A stretch of 64,000 bases of DNA. Source: Smittia aterrima. Its lineage: Eukaryota > Arthropoda > Insecta > Diptera > Chironomidae. Shown piece after piece: positions 51,333 through 62,237 of the stretch. The stretch lies in assembly GCA_033063855.1 (NCBI GenBank), contig CP093829.1:12038243-12102242 (forward strand), written 5' to 3'. Made by a program: the position numbers and the translations under genes. The notes beneath the pieces are model-generated. The model was not told where the DNA came from. It did not search any database and saw only the letters and a list, made by a program, of their open reading frames with translations. How positions within the stretch are numbered: the first letter of the stretch is position 1; every line of letters starts with the position of its first letter.

Positions 51333-54300
51333 GTATTCGATTCATTTCAATTAAATTTTAATCATTTTCGATGACAGCACAATAGATAGGACAGCTTAGA
51401 AGTAGACTCGCGAGTCATGATAGTCGAGCGTTGTGTGAAAACGCAACTCTCTTCCTGCTTATCATAGCTGAACATGCAAATTTAAACAATTCTATGAAAA
51501 GAAAAGTTTCTCATAATATGTTTTAGCTTGGAGTTGCTTAAAATTTTAACAGAATTAGGGTTTGTCAGTCAATTGTGTCACAAAGATTTTTAAGACTTGA
51601 CAGGATGGAAATTATGTTCAGGAAACTTATGAACGAATCTCCCAGAGCAAAACTTTAATTGCAGCTTCAAAGTTTGTATAATAATTTATACCTACCAATA
51701 AACATTGGAATAAGTTTTGAAGCTTTCAGCTCTGAAGCTTTCCATCGTCAGTCTGAAACAAACTTTGACAATTTTCCAGAAGCCAATCATTTCGAGAAGC
51801 TCGTCAAGAGCTTAAAAAGAAATTTGAAGTGACGCAATTCTCAAACAAACCCTTGAATGAGAGCTTGCAAATTAATTTTTATTTACTCATCCCCCCGCGC
51901 ATAACTAGAATAGGTCGGGAGGAGAAATTCTTTATGCTTTGTAGAACGAGAGCTTTTAGCTTTTGACAGACACTCGGCACCAGTCAAAACTCAATCATTA
52001 ATGCATTTGCACTCCATTTCATTCTGTTCTCTTTTTGGAAAAGGATCAATACCAAACATGAACAATATCGTTAATTGCTTAACACCAGAGCCTAAGTCGC
52101 ATAGTTTCGTTGACACAATTCATGGTCTCACAGATAAGCTTCACCAGCTTAGTCACTTGGGACATGACGACAGTAAATCGAAATCCGGTAAATGAAATCA
52201 CGTTTATTAGTCCCCATAGACAACGCATCTGTCTCACCTCCTTCATTACACAGCAGTAACATTGCAAAGTAACGGTTGAACATGTTTTCTAGGCACGATC
52301 CATCCGCTAGTTACGGTAACGCCCAGTCCACTCGCAGCCGTTAATCGTCCTTCAACTGATTCAAGTCCCACACACTCACACAGTCACTCCCATTCACAAA
52401 TGTCACGAAACTCATCGCGTAAAAGTAATAACTCACTAAATTGTAAACTCGCCGATGGTACGTAGCGCAAAAAGTCAACTAAATATTTGCCGTTGTAACA
52501 AATCTTCTTCTTGCTTTTCCATCTTTCATTTTCGATTGCTATCAATGCTACGACGGACGAATCGAACTTCGGTTTTCGATTTCAGATATTAAATTAATGC
52601 CCAGGAAACAATCGTTTTTGGATCCATTAGCCATGAAAGTTCCATTGAAAGACGTCGTTTGTTATCTTTCTTTGCTGGAGGCAGGGCGTCCGGAGGATAA
52701 ATTGGAATGTAAGTAGAAGACTGTTTGATGTTGTGTCAGATAATATTGATTGAATATGATTGAGAGGAATGCGTCGTAATTGTGTGATTTTAGTCATGTT
52801 TAGACTCTATGACACTGACGGCAATGGAGTTCTCGACAAGGTTGAGACCGATGCGATAGTCAACCAAATGATGTCAGTCGCTGAATATTTAGGATGGGAC
52901 GTATCGGAGCTTCGGCCAGTGAGTGTTATTCGTTATGTTCTGAGAAATCAACAAATTGACCTAATCGATTCACATTCTATCTCTTCAAACAGATACTCCA
53001 AGACATGATGACAGAAATCGACTACGACTGTGACGGGTCTGTGTCGCTCGATGAATGGAAGCGCGGCGGAATGACAACGATTCCTTTATTAGTTCTACTT
53101 GGTAAGAGCAGCATTTCAGATTTCAATCTCTTCTATCAAAATACTAATTGGCGCCTCAGCTCGGAAAGCTCATCGAGACATTCGCTAATCACTCTTTTCT
53201 CAATTATCGTTAAGCTTTAATTGTCCACCAGGAATGCTCGAAAATTATTTATTGACTCATTCGTGGTTCAAGTTCTTTTTATAGATGACACGGAACGCTT
53301 AATGAAAAACGTTGTTGTTCCGACACGAGTAACTTCGTTGTGTCCACACAGCAATGACAGCGTGAAGCTTTCACTGTAGCTTCTCTTATTTGCATAAATT
53401 ATTATCGTTCGACATTCTATCATGACACTTGAAGCGAATGAATGGGGTGAGGTTGGCTGATGGATAACAGAGGGAGAAAGAGTCGAATAACGTAAATGAA
53501 ACAATCAGCAGTAAAAAGTCGAGACGACTATGAAAAATCCTTTTTAAAGCCTGCTGACCTATAATTTTTCAATATTTCACTGACGCTTTTCATGTTGAGA
53601 CTTCAGTGAGTGGAAGTGGTGGAAATCAATCAACTTCGTTTCCGGTTGAGCGATCGCCGCACCACTGCAATCGAGCAATTATTTCCCAAGTGTATTTAAT
53701 CATTTTCATAATCATGACTTGAGAATCAACGAAGCATTGAGTGAATAACGAATCTCTCTACGTCTTAGGTGTCGACAACACGCTAAAGGAAGATGGCTAC
53801 CACGTCTGGCGACTAAAACATTTCTCGAAAGCAGCTTATTGCAATCTCTGCTTGAACATGCTGTTCGGAGTGGGAAAGAAGGGACTTTGTTGCACGTGTG
53901 AGTTCCTCCTTGTTCTTCCCTTGAAGTTGAGAAAATGAAAAATTCCTTTCAACCGCAAACATTTCTAGTGTGCAAGTACACGGTTCACGAAAGATGTGTT
54001 CAAAGAGCTCCCGCTTCCTGCATCACAACTTACGTGAAATCAAAGCGAACCGGCTCGTTTACACATCATTGGGTGGAAGGAAATTGTTATCGAAGCTGTT
54101 CAAAGTGTCGTAAACGAATTAAAGCTTACGTTGGCTTAACATGTCGATGGTGTCAAATGACTTTGCACAATCGCTGTGCTAACAACGTGAAGCCAGAATG
54201 TAACCTCGGCAAGTTTGCCAATTTCATCTTGCCGCCTACATCAATCTGTCCCGCAGGTAACTTTTCGTAATTAATTAACAAGATGATGAGAACATGTTAA

Positions 54301-56747
54301 GGAATTCTTTACATCGTCCTCGTATGAGGCGAAATTCCTGGAAACGCACCGCATCTTGATTGATTTCTCTCTTATCTTCATTTCTTTTCTCTCTCTCGCA
54401 GTTCTAGATCGTCAAAGATCGTCAAGTGTAACGAACATCAAATCAAAGGTAAATTCTTTTGATGTTACTTCTGTCAAAGAGACCTCAACTCACTCAAAAT
54501 CAAAAAAACTTTCATCTAATTAGACTCCGCAACCGATTCATTTCCAAATTACTTCGCCTTCAATCACATCCACGCCCTTGCTCGTTTTCATCAACCCAAA
54601 GAGTGGCGGACGACAAGGCGAACGGATTTTAAGGAAATTTCAATATCTTTTGAACCCACGACAGGTAGGTTGCTTGATTATCTCATTTTTCTGATTAACT
54701 GACGAATGTTTGGGAATTTAGGTTTACGACTTGAGCAAGAGTGGCCCACTCGAAGGTAATAAAAATCACGCAACTATAATTTTCCTTAATGGAAACGTTT
54801 TTCTTTCCTTTTAAAAGGCCTGACGATGTTTAAAGATGTCCCGAATTTTAAAGTCATATGTTGCGGTGGCGACGGGACCGTTGGATGGATACTCGAGGCA
54901 ATGGGTAATGTTACCGATCGCTGCTTTGTTTGGTACGCTAATTAAATGAATTGTTTAATTAAAGATTCCGTTGAAATGAAAAGCCAGCCGGCAGTTGGCG
55001 TGATTCCACTTGGAACAGGTTCGCCCGCTCATTATTTTTTCAGTTTTCTTGTTAATTGATGGAAATTTATATTTTCTAAGGTAACGACCTAGCCCGTTGT
55101 CTTCGATGGGGCGGTGGTTACGAAGGAGAAAGCATTCCGAAACTGCTCGAGAAGTTTGCTCGATCCGATATTGTGATGATGGATCGTTGGAACATCAGCA
55201 TTGAGGCGAAAAGTGATAAAGAAGAAGAACATCTCGCAGTGATTCCTTCGCACAAAGTATTAAAGGTAAATGAATTAACTTTCGTAATTAATTAACAAGT
55301 TGACTCTTTTGTAACTTCATTAAAATAGGTTACGCTCTCTGAGAATGTACAACGAGTCGTTGAGCTGTCTCAAAGAATCGTCGTGGAAAAATCTGTGATA
55401 AATCAATACGAACAAGTTCAAAATCATACGAAAACCTCAGAGATATCAATTGAGAATTCTAAGCGCGTTGTGTTAAGTGACAATAACACTTCTTCGTCAT
55501 CGATGACGATTGAAAAATCGAAAGAAAAGTTGACGGAATCAAATGGTACTGTCCAGAACTGTGAACGCTTTAGCGGCACCGAATGTGTTGTTGAAAACAA
55601 TGTAGCGAGTGTCGTTCGACCGAAATCGAGCAGCAGCTGCAACGATCTTCTCATCTTCTGTCAAAATCAACCAAAACCTAAACCTGAGATTGAACAGGCA
55701 ACGTCGGTGGCGGACTTCACAATACCCTACAATATCATAAACAATTATTTCTCAGGTTTGTATAAAGAAACTACTTAAAAAGATTTTTTGTTTACTCGAA
55801 ATAAATTTATCCGACGAAAAAATTTCTTTCAACTCGAATCAACAGTTGGTGTCGATGCGGCGATCTGCGTCAAGTTCCATTTGGAGCGCGAGAAGAACCC
55901 GCACAAGTTCAATTCGAGAATGAAGAATAAACTTTGGTATTTCGAGTACGCGACGAGTGAAACCTTCTCGGCGACATGTAAGAACCTCCATGATTTCGTT
56001 GAGCTGACGTGTGACGGCGTTAAGTTGGACTTAAATGGAGTCCCACTCCAAGGAATCGCTCTGCTGAATATTCCCTACAGCCATGGCGGTTCTAATCTGT
56101 GGGGCGAAAACTTATCGCAAAAGCGAATCCGTCGAAGCACATCGAGTGCTGGACCTTTCAACAGAATGAAACGGCTTCGAGCTACCGACAAGGAAATTTC
56201 AACTCAAAGCTTTAACTCTGTCGACTTATCCATCGCCATTCAAGGTGAGCGAAGGAGAGATTTACGGCCAAATAAAACTCTGCGAGTAAATAAATTTTCT
56301 TTCGGCAGACATTGGCGACCATAGAATAGAAGTAATTGGATTAGAAAACTGCCTTCACATGGGACAAGTGCGAACGGGATTGAAAGCATCAGCAAGGCGT
56401 TTAGGTACTTTAACTTCTTCGACCCTAATCGGATAGCTTTTACTTAACACACAAAAACGCCTTTCGTTTCTTTTTTATATCTTTCGCTCACCGTTTAGCG
56501 CAATGCTGTGAAGTGATCCTTGAGACCAAAAAGACTTTTCCCATGCAGATCGATGGAGAGCCCTGGATGCAAGCTCCTTCGATTGTAAGCGAATTTTTCA
56601 ATCATCCTGAGTGACGTCTTGAAAGCTTTTTCCTTTCTCGTTTCGCAACAGATTAAAATCACCCACAAGAATCAAGTCCCTATGTTGATGGCGCCAAAGT
56701 CAGAACGTGGCAAGGGATTTTTCAACTTCAAGTTTTGGCGACGGTGA
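50850..56747 (+). CDS. Dgk: Dgk, type I (Ca2+-regulated) diacylglycerol kinase, whole gene
   Basis: The product phosphorylates diacylglycerol to phosphatidic acid, ending DAG signalling at membranes. It is orthologous to vertebrate DGK alpha/beta/gamma. I read 21 exons with consistent phase: 50850-50916, 50984-51060, 51128-51332, 52044-52187, 52293-52457, 52586-52708, 52794-52918, 52993-53101, 53769-53897, 53969-54256, 54402-54448, 54524-54664, 54722-54755, 54818-54904, 54965-55018, 55081-55265, 55329-55755, 55846-56244, 56309-56404, 56499-56584, 56652-56747. They total 1027 residues. The order is recoverin-homology domain, His/Ser-rich linker, two EF hands, two C1 domains, DAGKc with CCGGDGTVGW, a 142-residue insert, and DAGKa. 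The start codon follows an acceptor directly, so a 5' UTR exon is upstream. Most introns are 50-100 bases, far smaller than in mub. Confidence 0.95.
52044..52457 (+). CDS. Dgk: Dgk exons 4-5, His/Ser-rich linker
   Basis: Two exons encode a linker between the RVH domain and the EF hands, including THSHSHSHSQMSRNSSRKSN and Pro/Ser stretches. It is probably disordered and a candidate phosphorylation region. Phase is kept at each junction (phase 1 in and out), so each could be an alternatively used cassette. The large preceding intron (51333-52043) holds nothing I recognise. Confidence 0.82.
52586..53101 (+). CDS. Dgk: Dgk exons 6-8, paired EF hands
   Basis: The EF1 loop is DTDGNGVLDKVE and the EF2 loop is DYDCDGSVSLDE; both keep acidic residues at positions 1, 3 and 12 and Gly at 6, so both should bind Ca2+. 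The segment before them (CYLSLLEAGRPEDKLE) is the usual type I lead-in. The next intron (53102-53768) is the longest inside the kinase part and shows nothing else. Confidence 0.93.
53769..54256 (+). CDS. Dgk: Dgk exons 9-10, tandem C1 domains
   Basis: C1a reads HVWRLKHFSK, YCNLCLNML, then CCTLCKYTVHERC. The Leu codon is split by the intron, which fixes the boundaries at 53897 and 53969. C1b reads HHWVEGNCYRSCSKC, CRWCQMTLHNRC and KPEC. Zinc ligands (His and Cys) are complete in both. Confidence 0.94.
54402..55265 (+). CDS. Dgk: Dgk exons 11-16, DAGKc catalytic half
   Basis: This segment includes LLVFINPKSGGRQGERI, the nucleotide-binding CCGGDGTVGWILEAM, VIPLGTGNDLARCLRWGGGY and MDRW. All signature residues of an active lipid kinase are present. 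Six exons are packed into 864 bases. The donor after 55018 is the unusual GTTCGC, but the split Gly codon supports it. Confidence 0.94.
55329..55755 (+). CDS. Dgk: Dgk exon 17, low-complexity insert in the catalytic region
   Basis: One exon encodes about 142 residues rich in Ser, Asn, Glu and Val between the DAGKc and DAGKa halves. It ends FTIPYNIINNYFS, which returns to conserved sequence (NNYFS-GVDA). The middle part has no domain I recognise and is probably a disordered loop. Confidence 0.88.
55846..56747 (+). CDS. Dgk: Dgk exons 18-21, DAGKa accessory half
   Basis: Conserved blocks include GVDAAICVKFHLEREKNPHK, NKLWYFEYATSETF, ALLNIPYSHGGSNLWG, HRIEVIGLEN, QVRTGL and IDGEPWMQ. The protein ends with a basic/aromatic tail (FFNFKFWRR, stop), as in other type I kinases. 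The loop around KRIRRSTSSAGPFNRMKRL is an Arg/Ser-rich stretch within this half. Confidence 0.94.
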
Positions 56748-58564
56748 CTACAGCCCCAAGAAGACGATGATGCCAATGATGATAACGACTAGAAATTCTT
56801 CAAAACATGGAGGAAAGCTTTAAATAATTTTACGATGAAATCGCTTGAAAGCTTTAAATATTTAACGTGAATTTACACTCTCCCAAACACACACTTAATT
56901 AGAGTGAAAGAAAAAAAAAGTTTTTCGGGAGCGCTTCGAGATTTCCGCCTTTTTGACGGAACATTAAAAGCTTCGCTTAAGGATAAAACGAAAAGTTGAG
57001 ACGAGAAAGCCGCCGAAAACAAATTCAACCCAACATTTCTCATCCAAAGTTTTCATCTGAAAAGTTAAATTGACTTTCGGTAAATTTTTAATCCAGTGGC
57101 GGAGGTGTTGATTGACAAGAGCTGTCGAGGTTTCTATGCGATTTCCAATGAGAACGACAGCCACTTGTTGAGCCTTCATCTATGCCACATCGTCTATAAT
57201 CTCATCATTCGTTGTCTACGATCTAACAAAATCTTACTCTGAATGTTTATTTTAAGAAGGAGACGTGAGAGTACTTAAAACCAAATAATTTCTATCGAGT
57301 AAACTAAATTAATGTAAATCATAAATATTGTCATTTTCGACGACGTTAAGTTTATTTTCATGCAAAAATTAAAGAGAAAAAAATGTCCAGTAAAAGTTAA
57401 CAAGAAGAATTAATTGAGAGAACCCTTATTGAAAATATATCAAGAGTTTTATGGAGAACTTTTTTATATATTTTCGTAATCGAATGTGCATATCAATCTT
57501 CTGCCGCGATATCTCAGACTGAGTTTTCAGTCACTAAATAATCACTTCGAGAATTGAATAAACTGTTAATGAGATTTTGTTTACATTCCGCTTTGTAAAT
57601 TCATTTCTTTCGGCATGAATTACAACGATTAGGAGAAATTAGTAACCGACATTATAAACAAATCGTCGCCGTCTACTCGAAGAAGACATGAGAGCAAATT
57701 GAAGTACTTAGGAGAAATCAACATAAATCGTATCGCTTTGTTCATAAAACAATAACGCTTTTCAATGTGTGTCTTACTCGTTTGTTCCTGTCTGCACGAC
57801 GAAGAAATTTCTGAATTATTGAAGACACTTTCAGGGGGAGAACTTCATAAATTTTGTCATGAAGTTGACGTATACACTTGTCTTCTCTGAAATAAAGAAG
57901 GACAGGAAGGAAAATATTTCATTTATGAACTCCCCGCTGAAACTTCTAAAGGCAAAAAAGATGTTTTACTGCACCCGAGGGTGAATTTAGTTAAGCAAAA
58001 CTTTTCAATTGAAAATGCATTTTGTTCATTCTGATTTGGATATGCTGTTAAATCTAAAGCAAAAAAGCTTTTACTCAGTTCGTTGAGTTTCATTGTTTCA
58101 ACTTTAGAGAAGCTTTTAGCAGGAGAACATTTAGAAGAGTAGATTATCATAATTTATCGAAAGTCGCCAAATTATTGTCGAAATAAATAAAAGAAATGAA
58201 GAAATATAATAAAACGTTGATGTAATGGCAATGGCTTTCACATGTCGCTGTTCACCTAAACTGTTCCTTTCGCTCATTGACAAATCCCATGATAAACTTT
58301 TTATGGGTTGAGTGGATGAAATTCAAATTTACAGCTACAATAAAGCATGGACCGAGCTCGCATTTCCTATTACGTGGGAGGAGAAGAAGATGAAAAATAA
58401 AAAGATGAAACATATTCTTATTAAATTTCGCTTTTATTACGTTCTCCATGAATTTACATAAAAGCTTCCGAGTCAAGTTCACAAGGAAATTTTGTCGACA
58501 ATAAAATAAATCACACTTCAATTCATTTATTCTTCTCATCTAAGCTTGCACGACATTTTTCCGT
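56748..58564. other. convergent intergenic region, Dgk / DCAF8 3' ends
   Basis: Dgk and the DCAF8-like gene converge here over 1.8 kb. A candidate Dgk polyadenylation signal AATAAA lies near 57557. On the minus strand AATAAA (TTTATT on +, 58526-58531) lies about 34 bases past the DCAF8 stop. I see no other gene. Confidence 0.55.
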
Positions 58565-60602
58565 TTACGACGAAGACGTGTCGTCATCTGATGATCGATA
58601 GTTGAATGCTAACGGATTTGGGAGTGGTGATGTCGTTTCGCGACTTTGACGTTGGAAGAATCGTTGTGCAAGTTGAATTATTGCTGGATCGAGAGAGAAA
58701 GTTGATGTCTGACCAGCTTCAATTTGGTTGTACATGTTGCTCATAACGCATTTCTCTAACTCCTCTTTGTTCATATCAAACTCTTCATTCGAAGGCATCC
58801 AAATCTTGATGTCCTTATCCAATCCCTGTTGGATGATTAAAAGCGATAAAAGAAAGTATCACGAAGCGGCAAACACAAAAAAACTTACCGACGTAGCGAG
58901 AATTGGATAAATTGGATGAGTCTCAAGAACATTAACAATTCCATTTTCATCGCCACGCATCCATTGAACAATCGATTCGCTCTGTTTTTCCCAAAAGAAA
59001 ATGTTTGAGCAATCAGAGCCGCTAACAATGAATTCACTCTTTGGTCCGAAGAAGTTCACTCCCTTTATTGTCGTCGAGTTACAATGACCTTGATACTTGT
59101 GCAAGTATGAGCCAAGCGAATGGTTGTTGGCATCAAAGAGATAGATGCTCTCATCGTTGAATGAACCGAGCAATTCAGTTCCATTATAATTGTAAGCACA
59201 GCAGGAAATGTAGCGAACTGTTGTTCTCTTCTCCAGCAACTCAGTCGGACAATGTCTTGACAAGACAACTCTTTGATTTCTTCGATCGTAAACTCTGATA
59301 AATTGATCACGACCACTGACTGCGTAGCGCATTTCGGAAGGATGTCCAGAAATGCTGAACAAAGGAATCTTCCGGTGTTTTTCACGAACTGTAATCATCT
59401 TTACTGGTGTTTTAGTTCTGAAATCAAATTCGATGATAAGGCCGTCCTCGCCACAAGTGTAAACGACATTATCCATCACGGCAACCTTATGAACTGCCCC
59501 AGCATGAGTATAAACCTGTTTCTCCGTGTGTCCTCCATCATTCCCAAATTGATGAAGAGAAATTGTTCCGTCGGCAGAAGCTGAGACTGCTTTCATGTTA
59601 GATCCATCTTCTTCGTAGAACTTGCATTGAAAAATGTTCTTACGATGTTTCGAGTTGGCAATTTTGAGAGGCTTTGTGTTGTACCAATTCCAAAGAATGA
59701 CTCTCAGGTCGTCTGATCCCGACAATAGATAAAGGCCACTTTTGCTAAATCCCAAGCAATTTACACAGCCAAAATGTTCATCTAACTTTGCCATAAGCTC
59801 GAGGCGTTGAACAGCATTCAACGAACCACAGAAATTTCTCTCAAAAACTTTTTTGTGATTAGCATATCTCGACTCGTTGCGCTTGCAGAAGAAACCATTC
59901 TCACGATTAAGAAGAAGTCTTGGCCAGGTCATTGAATTATGCATTGGCGGCTCCTTGCTCATGATATCGCGAGTTTGTCGTTTTGATCGATCAACGATTT
60001 CTTCGTCGGAAATAGCACTCGAATCTGTGTCATCGTCGTTAAATCGACGACTGCCAAGACCAAAGCGAACTAAAGGAGAAAGTGGAGATCCGTAGCTAAA
60101 TGACGAATCGTCAGTATCAGAATCACTGCTGAAATAGGAGATCAAAAATATCAATCAAATAGTCGCATTAGATGAATACCAGTCTTTACCTTCTTGGGTT
60201 CGCATTGTTGTCGTCATCACTTGCACTAACACGCAATTCATCCAAAGACACTTCGTCTGAATCGCTTGATTGCTGATGTTGATTTTCAGTTGGATTATCG
60301 GCAGTGACCGCTGGTAATTCTTCAGGTTCACCATCGTCATCGCTACTTTCTGAGTTTCCATTTCTACGTCGATAATTTCGTTTTGACACAGATTTTTCTG
60401 ATGTATCAACAGATGCACTGGATCGACCAGCTGTGCTTGTCCCTGCTTCAATCACATCGACTGATTCCATTATTTCTTCTGGTGGATCATCGGGTTTTGA
60501 GATATTGACGGCAGAATCAAGATTTTCCTTAGACTTCTCTGATACTGCGGGTTTATCGGCAGCATCACTTGGCTTTGTTGCATTTTGATTTTCTGCGTCC
60601 AT
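58565..60602 (-). CDS. DCAF8: DCAF8-like WD40 substrate receptor of CUL4-DDB1
   Basis: Three minus-strand exons, 60602-60190, 60128-58889 and 58825-58565, join in phase to give about 637 residues. The N-terminal 200 residues are acidic and Ser-rich (SSDDDGEPEEL, SDSDTDDSS) and probably disordered. WD40 repeats follow: GCVNCLGFSKSG, LLSGSDDLRVILWNW, VYTCGEDGLIIEFDFR, YAVSGRDQFIRVYDRR, FIVSGSDCSNIFFWEK and ILATSGLDKDIKIW. Two repeat ends (EFDFR and VYDRR) look like the DWD/WDXR signature that contacts DDB1. It probably recruits substrates to a CUL4 ubiquitin ligase. Length is close to human DCAF8 (about 600). Orthology is by recognition of conserved blocks; other WD40 DCAFs such as WDTC1 fit less well. 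Confidence 0.85.
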
Positions 60603-61171
60603 TTCAGTTCTTTACAGACTATTTAACAATTGATAAAACAAAACTCAATCAAAATCTTTATTTGTTTTGAAATTCACTCGTAGCTTGCTTTCCTGTACGT
60701 ATGCATATATAACAACAAACCTAGACTGGCCAACAACAAGCCCTTAATTAAGATCAGTGAGAACAACCGAGAACTTCGCGAATGGCGAGAAAAGTCGACG
60801 TCATTGTCATTATCGCTTTAAGCGGCTGAGCAAAAGTACGCTAATGAAATGATTCTCCACTCGAGTGACATCAAAACAATGTCGAGGGATGAGATGAACA
60901 TAATTAATCAACAATTCGAAAGTCTCGTGATGGCTCGTGAATCTGCTGAAGATAAGTTCGAAAGTAGAAAGAGCTGCAAAAAGACATACAACTCGAACCG
61001 AGATTTTGATTTCGTCATGAAGCATAAGAAACAAGTTGTCAATCTAGGTTTATACTCTATGTTACGGGGTCCGAAGCTGATCGAAACTTTTGTTCTTTGT
61101 TAAATTAAGACAAATGTAAAATCTTTTTTCTTTGGCTTGCGGTCTGAATTTTATTGATTGTTAGGATTAAA
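60603..61171. promoter_or_regulatory. head-to-head promoter region, DCAF8 and HD-like gene
   Basis: About 570 bases separate the two divergent start codons, so a shared bidirectional promoter is likely. A GACGTCATTG motif lies near 60796. On + an 84-codon frame (60849-61103) sits inside; it does not splice in frame to the next exon by any good donor I can find. A donor at 61048 and an acceptor at 61164 could instead define a 5' UTR intron. Confidence 0.4.
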
Positions 61172-62128
61172 ATGAAAACTCAAAAGAAAAACAGTTCTCC
61201 TCGTAAGAAGACACCCAGAAGACGTAATCGAACTCCTTATAAAAACAAGAAACTGAACTTAAAGGTAAGAACAACATTTGCATTCTACGAAATGAACCGC
61301 GTACAAGGATTATGCGCATGTCCAATATCAATCAGCTTTTTATCGCTCGATTGCTGATTCAATTTTCGTCTCGGAAAAGTTTAAAGTGAATTGTGAAATG
61401 GAATTGTTCAGAGTTATATGCGATAATCACAAAGTATCGTCAGAATCATCTAATGCATGGATGACTCGAATTAGAGAAAAATATTCTGGAGATAGCAGAC
61501 ATTTTCATAATGTTCAGATGCTCGAGAAAAAAGTAGAGCTTATCGAAGAAGTTGCTAGCGACGAGCCTTTCAAGATGTCTCTAGTCCTTGCGACAATTTT
61601 TCAATATTTTCATTACGACGTTAAGCGAGATTTAAAACAAGAAAATTGTGAAGAGTTCAGGCTCTTTGTCAATCAATCAGGAATTAAAGACGTGAGTTGT
61701 CTCTTTCATGGTCTTGCCGTGTTTTCTTTAATTAAATACCTTTGTAGGAAAATCTTATAACTGAAGTACTCGCAATGCTTCAGGATGAATTGACACAACC
61801 ACCTGAAACTTTGTCATATCAAATTGACTTGTTTAATGACCTTGACTTGGCAGTCTTGGGGTAAGAAGAATTACCATAATTTTCCATGACTCACACTAAA
61901 ATATTCAAGCCACCCCTTCGTTTTAGTTCGTCGCCTAACGACTACTTGAGCTACGCTGAGAGCTTGCAAAACGAATATGGCACTGAGACTTACAAGAAAG
62001 ACAGACTGAAAATGATAAAAACTCTTCTTATGATTCCATTTATCTACTCTACACCAAAGATTCGCAATAAGTTTGAGGACTCTGCGAGACGGAACATCCA
62101 GAATGAGATTGAGAACTTGCAACAATAA
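61172..62128 (+). CDS. HD-superfamily-like small protein with degenerate metal site
   Basis: Four exons (61172-61264, 61380-61691, 61748-61860, 61927-62128) give about 239 residues. The first 31 are very basic (RKKTPRRRNR). The rest resembles the predicted metal-dependent HD phosphohydrolase family of about 200 residues (COG4339): RHFHNVQML, LFNDLDLAVLG, YLSYAESLQNEYG and IYSTP ... FEDSARRNIQNEIENL. In that family the motifs are (R)HYHN, FHD..YD, a later T..H and FLD-DLAILG. Here the HD pair aligns to Gln-Tyr (IFQYFHYD) and the later His is not evident, so it is probably not an active hydrolase. The start is the first ATG after a good acceptor at 61164; a longer N-terminus is possible. Confidence 0.72.
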
Positions 62129-62217
62129 TCGATTTCACTGTATCACTTAAACATTCGCTTCTATGCTTCATCTGGTTGTGTAAATTAATGTGTGTTCAAA
62201 CCTGTATTTAAGAATTG

Positions 62218-62223
62218 AATAAA
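62218..62223 (+). terminator. polyadenylation signal of the HD-like gene
   Basis: AATAAA lies 90 bases after the stop codon. The next gene's best start codon is only 15 bases further on, so the two transcripts almost certainly overlap or use one another's flanks. Confidence 0.6.
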
Positions 62224-62237
62224 GTCAGCTGATATTT

